Under the pieces are notes generated by a model that had not been told where the DNA came from, did not search any database, and worked only from the letters and a program-made list of their open reading frames with translations. Both the position numbers and the translations under genes were made by a program. From Pseudomonas fluorescens (lineage in GTDB: Bacteria > Pseudomonadota > Gammaproteobacteria > Pseudomonadales > Pseudomonadaceae): 64,000 nucleotides of DNA. Shown here piece after piece: positions 60,917 to 64,000 of this stretch. The stretch spans positions 20,722-84,721 of the forward strand of contig NZ_CABVGX010000025.1 of NCBI RefSeq assembly GCF_902497625.1, written 5' to 3'. The number at the start of each line of letters is the position of its first letter. Positions within the stretch are counted from its first letter, which is position 1.

Positions 60917-61951
60917 ATGGATATCACTGAGCTGCTGGCTTTCAGCGCCAAACAAGGCGCGTCCGACCTGCACCTGTCGGCCGGCCTGCCACCGATGATC
61001 CGCGTCGACGGCGATGTACGGCGCATCAACCTGCCGGCACTGGATCACAAGCAGGTGCAGGAGCTGATCTACGACATCATGAACGATACCCAGCGGGTGG
61101 ACTTCGAGAAGAATCTGGAAACCGATTTTTCCTTCGACGTGCCCGGGGTGGCACGTTTTCGGGTTAATGCGTTCAATCAGAATCGTGGTGCGGGCGCGGT
61201 GTTCCGCACCATTCCGTCGAAAGTCCTGACCATGGATGACCTGGGCATGGGCGAAGTGTTTCGCCGCATTACCGAGTCGCCCCGTGGTCTGGTGCTGGTA
61301 ACGGGCCCGACCGGTTCCGGCAAGTCGACAACACTGGCGGCGATGATCGATTACCTGAACAACCATCGCCATCATCATATTCTCACCATCGAAGACCCGA
61401 TCGAGTTCGTTCACGAATCGCGTAAATGTCTGATCAATCAGCGCGAAGTTCACCGTGATACCCGCAGTTTTTCCACCGCGTTGCGCTCGGCGCTACGGGA
61501 AGACCCGGACGTGATTCTGGTGGGTGAAATGCGTGACCTGGAAACCATTCGCCTTGCACTGACGGCGGCCGAAACCGGGCATCTGGTGTTTGGCACCCTG
61601 CACACTACGTCAGCGGCGAAGACCATTGACCGGATAGTGGACGTGTTCCCGGGCGACGAAAAATCGATGGTGCGCTCGATGTTGTCCGAGTCGTTGCTGG
61701 CGGTGGTATCGCAGGCGTTGGTGAAAAAGGTCGGCGGCGGGCGTATTGCCGCGCATGAAATCATGCTCGGCACCTCGGCGATCCGTAACCTGATTCGAGA
61801 GGACAAGGTGGCGCAGATGTACTCGTCGATTCAGACTGGCGGGAACCTGGGGATGCAGACGCTGGATATGTGCTTGAAGGATTTGCTGAGCAAGGGCTTG
61901 ATCAGTCGCGAACACGCGCGGGAGAAAGCGCGCACGCCGGATAATTTCTGA
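60917..61951 (+). CDS. pilT: Type IV pilus retraction ATPase PilT
   Basis: PilT is the hexameric ATPase that depolymerises type IV pili for twitching motility. 344 residues, the family length: MDITELLAFSAKQGASDLHL, the N-terminal PAS-like domain, Walker A GPTGSGKSTT, Asp box, Walker B LVGEMRDLETI, and the AIRNLIREDKVAQMYS retraction motif. The longer frame from 60866 has no homology. The PilT paralogue PilU, next in P. aeruginosa, is absent here: a REP block follows. Confidence 0.97.
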   Translation: MDITELLAFSAKQGASDLHLSAGLPPMIRVDGDVRRINLPALDHKQVQELIYDIMNDTQRVDFEKNLETDFSFDVPGVARFRVNAFNQNRGAGAVFRTIPSKVLTMDDLGMGEVFRRITESPRGLVLVTGPTGSGKSTTLAAMIDYLNNHRHHHILTIEDPIEFVHESRKCLINQREVHRDTRSFSTALRSALREDPDVILVGEMRDLETIRLALTAAETGHLVFGTLHTTSAAKTIDRIVDVFPGDEKSMVRSMLSESLLAVVSQALVKKVGGGRIAAHEIMLGTSAIRNLIREDKVAQMYSSIQTGGNLGMQTLDMCLKDLLSKGLISREHAREKARTPDNF

Positions 61952-61966
61952 CGTTGAACACAGCCC

Positions 61967-62230
61967 TGTGGCGAGGGGCTTTATGGGAGGGGGCTATGTG
62001 ACAGGTGGCTTTGTGGCAAGGGGCTATTTAGCAGGGGGCTTTGTAGCAAGGGGTATGTAGCAGGGGGCTTGGTAGCAGGGGCTTTTGTGGCGAGGGGACT
62101 TGTCCCCGTTGGACTGCGCAGCAGGCCTGGAAAAGCGGGGTCGCTGCGCAACCCAACGGGGGCAAGCCCCCTCGCCACACAGGCCCCCTCGCCACAAAAT
62201 CCCCTCACCGCAGGTCCCATCACTACAGGG
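61967..62230. repeat. REP with nine-fold amplified flank
   Basis: The centre (about 62086-62185) is a TTGTGGCGAGGGG-class REPIN. To its left lie about nine degenerate units of roughly 15 bases (TTGTGGCAAGGGGCT and relatives such as ATTTAGCAGGGGGCT) copied from the REP head; to its right four inverse units (CCCCCTCGCCACA, CCCTCACCGCA and so on). The whole block is symmetric and sits after pilT. Confidence 0.85.
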
Positions 62231-62242
62231 GCTCACCATTGA

Positions 62243-62863
62243 TCAGCGCTGAACGACCTGCAGCGTGCTCTTCTCTTTCGGCAGCACCCGCTTGGCGACC
62301 ACGTAATGGCTCTGCCAGTAAGGCTTTTTCAGCGTGTCGATGGTCACCGACTTGCCACGCCGGGGCGCGTGGATAAAGCGGTCGTTGCCAAGGTAAATGG
62401 CGACGTGATTGACGCGACGGCTCTTGATATTGAAGAAAATCAGGTCGCCTGGTTTCAAATCCTTGCGATCGACTTTCTCGCCATGACCTGTGGCCATGGC
62501 GTTGGAAGTGCGTGGCAGGTCGAAGGTGGCGTCGTTGAACGCATATTTCACCAGACCGCTGCAATCAAAGCCTTTACTTGGGCTGCTGCCGCCCCAACGA
62601 TAAGGTGTGCCGAGCACGTTTACCGCGCGGCTCAACACGTTGCTGCTTTCCTTGGTCCCCATTGGAGGCACAAGTTTGCTGTTGGCTTTGCTCAGCTGGG
62701 TCGGCCGTTTTGCAGTTTGCTTGTTCTTGCTCGTTGGAGCAGAAACATGGGATTTAGGGGTGAAACCATTGACGTTAGGAAGACGTTGCTCACGATTGGT
62801 GGCGTGGGCGGCCAGTGGCATTAGTAGGCAGATGGTCAGCCATGTCTTGAAAAATGGACGCAT
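62243..62863 (-). CDS. NlpC/P60 (C40) peptidase
   Basis: A 206-residue exported cell-wall peptidase. Sec signal MRPFFKTWLTICLLMPLAAH; an unstructured basic stretch (about 30-75); the NlpC/P60 domain with the catalytic Cys in KGFDCSGLVKYAF, His in RRVNHVAIYLG and the third residue in FIHAPRRG. It should cut peptide cross-links between D-Glu and DAP. The frame goes 43 codons further upstream, without the signal; the ATG at 62863 is right. Confidence 0.92.
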   Translation of the reverse strand: MRPFFKTWLTICLLMPLAAHATNREQRLPNVNGFTPKSHVSAPTSKNKQTAKRPTQLSKANSKLVPPMGTKESSNVLSRAVNVLGTPYRWGGSSPSKGFDCSGLVKYAFNDATFDLPRTSNAMATGHGEKVDRKDLKPGDLIFFNIKSRRVNHVAIYLGNDRFIHAPRRGKSVTIDTLKKPYWQSHYVVAKRVLPKEKSTLQVVQR

Positions 62864-63110
62864 TCGGCAGGGCTCATATAGGTTAGCGCGCAACTTTATA
62901 ACAGCTTTTCCGCCGCTTCCGGGTCCGTTTGTCGATTCGGCCCAGGGCCAAGGGAACCAAATAAACTCGAATTCGTCTGCGCTGTCGGACAAAAGTTAAG
63001 AGCAACAAGGCTTTAACAGACGCACAGTGTGGACGACCGTACGTCGGCCGCTTGTAAAAAAGTCACAAAGAATTCAACAATATTTATCTATCGTGTGCAT
63101 CGAGGCCCAA
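62864..63110. other. Promoter region between the C40 and TM2 genes
   Basis: About 247 bases between divergent genes. No repeat or hairpin seen; AT-rich TTCAACAATATTTATCT just before the TM2 gene is promoter-like. Confidence 0.4.
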
Positions 63111-63542
63111 ATGAACACCTATCAACATCCTGTTCCGCGTCAGAACACGCATAGCAAACTCATAGGGTACTTGCTGTGGATTCTCGGCTTCACTGGCGCT
63201 CACCGCTTCTACTACGGCAAGCCAGTAACCGGGACGATCTGGTTCTTCACATTCGGATTGCTTGGTATCGGCTGGCTGATCGATCTGTTCCTGATTCCAG
63301 CCATGGACCGTGAAGCGGATCTGCGTTTCACCGCTGGGCCGATCGAATACAACGTCGCGTGGATTCTGCTGACGTTCCTGGGCGTGTTCGGCGTGCACCG
63401 TATGTATCAAGGCAAGTGGATCAGCGGCTTGCTGTACCTGGTGACGGGCGGGCTGTTCTTTCTGGGAGTGCTGTATGACTTCTGGACGCTGAATGACCAG
63501 GTGTCCGTGCGTAACGCGCAGAACCGCGGCGCTTTCCAGTAA
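63111..63542 (+). CDS. TM2 domain membrane protein
   Basis: A 143-residue protein with two TM2 units: KLIGYLLWILGFTGAHRFYY (with the GAHRFY motif) and VAWILLTFLGVFGVHRMYQG (GVHRMY). Four hydrophobic helices in all. Function in bacteria unknown. The ATG at 63111 fits the family; a 28-codon upstream extension does not. Confidence 0.9.
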   Translation: MNTYQHPVPRQNTHSKLIGYLLWILGFTGAHRFYYGKPVTGTIWFFTFGLLGIGWLIDLFLIPAMDREADLRFTAGPIEYNVAWILLTFLGVFGVHRMYQGKWISGLLYLVTGGLFFLGVLYDFWTLNDQVSVRNAQNRGAFQ

Positions 63543-63577
63543 GTAATGCGGCGAGGGCTATCTGGTTGGTGGTCTTC

Positions 63578-63673
63578 TTGTGGCGAGGGGGCTTGCCCCC
63601 GTTGGGCTGCGAAGCAGGCCCCCAAATCTGCGACTGCTGCGCAGCCGAACGGGGGCAACCCCCCTCGCCACAA
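63578..63673. repeat. REPIN, class TTGTGGCGAGGGG
   Basis: Left TTGTGGCGAGGGGGCTTGCC and right GGGCAACCCCCCTCGCCACAA with inner GCTGCGAAGCAGGCC and GACTGCTGCGCAGCC. The right end runs straight into the tandem repeat that follows. Confidence 0.88.
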
Positions 63674-63674
63674 A

Positions 63675-63828
63675 AGCCCACTCTTCAAGTAGCCCTAAAA
63701 CCAACAGCCCACTCTTCAAGTGGCCCTAAAACCAACAGCCCACTCTTCAAGTGGCCCTAAAACCAACAGCCCACTCTTCAAGGAGCCCTAAAATCAGCAG
63801 CCCACTTTTCAAGTAGCCCTTAACCAGC
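63675..63828 (+). repeat. 31-base tandem repeat, five copies
   Basis: Copies start at 63675, 63706, 63737, 63768 and 63799. Unit AGCCCACTCTTCAAGTAGCC plus CTAAAACCAAC; copies 1-3 differ by one base, copy 4 by four, copy 5 by several and one deletion. No open frame is kept. Looks like a minisatellite grown at the edge of a REP. Confidence 0.92.
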
Positions 63829-63845
63829 AGACCCTCACCACAACG

Positions 63846-64000
63846 TCAGGCCTGGTGACTGATCCGCCCATCTACCAGCGTGTAACGCACCACACTCGGC
63901 AAGCTATGCCCAATGAACGGGCAGTTTTCACCCTTGGACAGCCAGGTTTCGCCGGCCACGGTCGACGCCGCTGGGTCGAACAGCACGATGTCCGCCGGGC
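63846..64000 (-). CDS. Dihydroorotase-like protein (PyrC/PyrX), C-terminal end
   Basis: The reverse strand translates to a continuing frame that ends in TGA at 63848-63846: PADIVLFDPAASTVAGETWL, then GENCPFIGHSLPSVVRYTLV and finishing DGRISHQA. This is the C-terminus of the amidohydrolase-type dihydroorotase family, in Pseudomonas the subunit that pairs with aspartate transcarbamoylase (pyrB, expected further on). Whether it is the catalytic or the inactive PyrX form cannot be told from 51 residues. Confidence 0.82.
   Translation of the reverse strand, partial: PADIVLFDPAASTVAGETWLSKGENCPFIGHSLPSVVRYTLVDGRISHQA

Noticed and set aside
63675..63828. CRISPR array
   Set aside because: The copies are directly adjacent with no unique spacers, so this is a tandem repeat; no cas gene is in the window.

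Overview
The window is a 64 kb piece of a GC-rich gammaproteobacterial chromosome, almost certainly a Pseudomonas of the fluorescens group. The basis is the gene order (ptsP, lgt, thyA, folA, ilvD, mutM, ferredoxin-coaD, rsmD, ftsY-ftsE-ftsX-rpoH, mtgA, thiS-thiG-trmB, hemW-rdgB-metW-metX, proC-yggS-pilT), which follows the P. aeruginosa core order, and the many REP/REPIN palindromes typical of P. fluorescens. The identification is from protein family recognition and synteny knowledge; no search was run. No tRNA, rRNA, CRISPR array, transposase or phage gene was seen.

Layout. 1-4.7 kb: end of ptsP, an NRDE protein, a TSUP permease, lgt and thyA. 4.8-7.6 kb: cadmium/zinc resistance (cadR divergent from cadA, with a MerR-type operator between them). 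7.6-14.4 kb: an aminoethylphosphonate-type uptake and degradation cluster (LysR regulator, ABC ATPase, fused permease, binding protein, FAD oxidoreductase, PhnZ-like HD oxygenase). 14.7-20.9 kb: a GTPase/DUF2868 membrane pair, folA, a cystine-type symporter and a periplasmic HAD phosphatase. 21-24.5 kb: mgtE behind a structured leader, then ilvD. 24.8-28.2 kb: a compact accessory operon on the minus strand encoding a 23-residue peptide, a SagB-type dehydrogenase, an AurF-type diiron oxygenase and an MFS exporter. 28.6-44 kb: housekeeping (rlmI, DJ-1/PfpI, HDOD, mutM, ferredoxin, coaD), a GMC oxidoreductase/Tat protein/aldehyde dehydrogenase/TetR group, a sulfurtransferase, an alpha/beta hydrolase, rsmD and an M16 peptidase pair. 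44.4-48.6 kb: ftsYEX-rpoH. 48.7-64 kb: mtgA, DUF423, a surface-sugar acyltransferase, thiSG-trmB, the metXW-rdgB-hemW operon, yggT-proC-yggS, pilT, an NlpC/P60 peptidase, a TM2 protein and the end of a dihydroorotase gene.

The most interesting system is the 24,774-28,160 operon. A tiny unannotated ORF with a strong ribosome binding site and a good sigma70 promoter sits first. It is followed by a stem-loop with a short U tract (an attenuator, as between sagA and sagB in streptolysin S operons), then by a SagB-type FMN dehydrogenase, an AurF-like N-oxygenase with all seven diiron ligands, and an exporter, the last three translationally coupled. No YcaO cyclase is visible. This is the layout of a ribosomally made, post-translationally modified peptide (RiPP) pathway that I do not recognise. 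Other points for a second look are SD-sequestering hairpins before mgtE and before the phosphonate ABC ATPase gene, PhnZ without PhnY, and three separate local amplifications of REP-derived sequence (56 bp x3, 15 bp x9, 31 bp x5).
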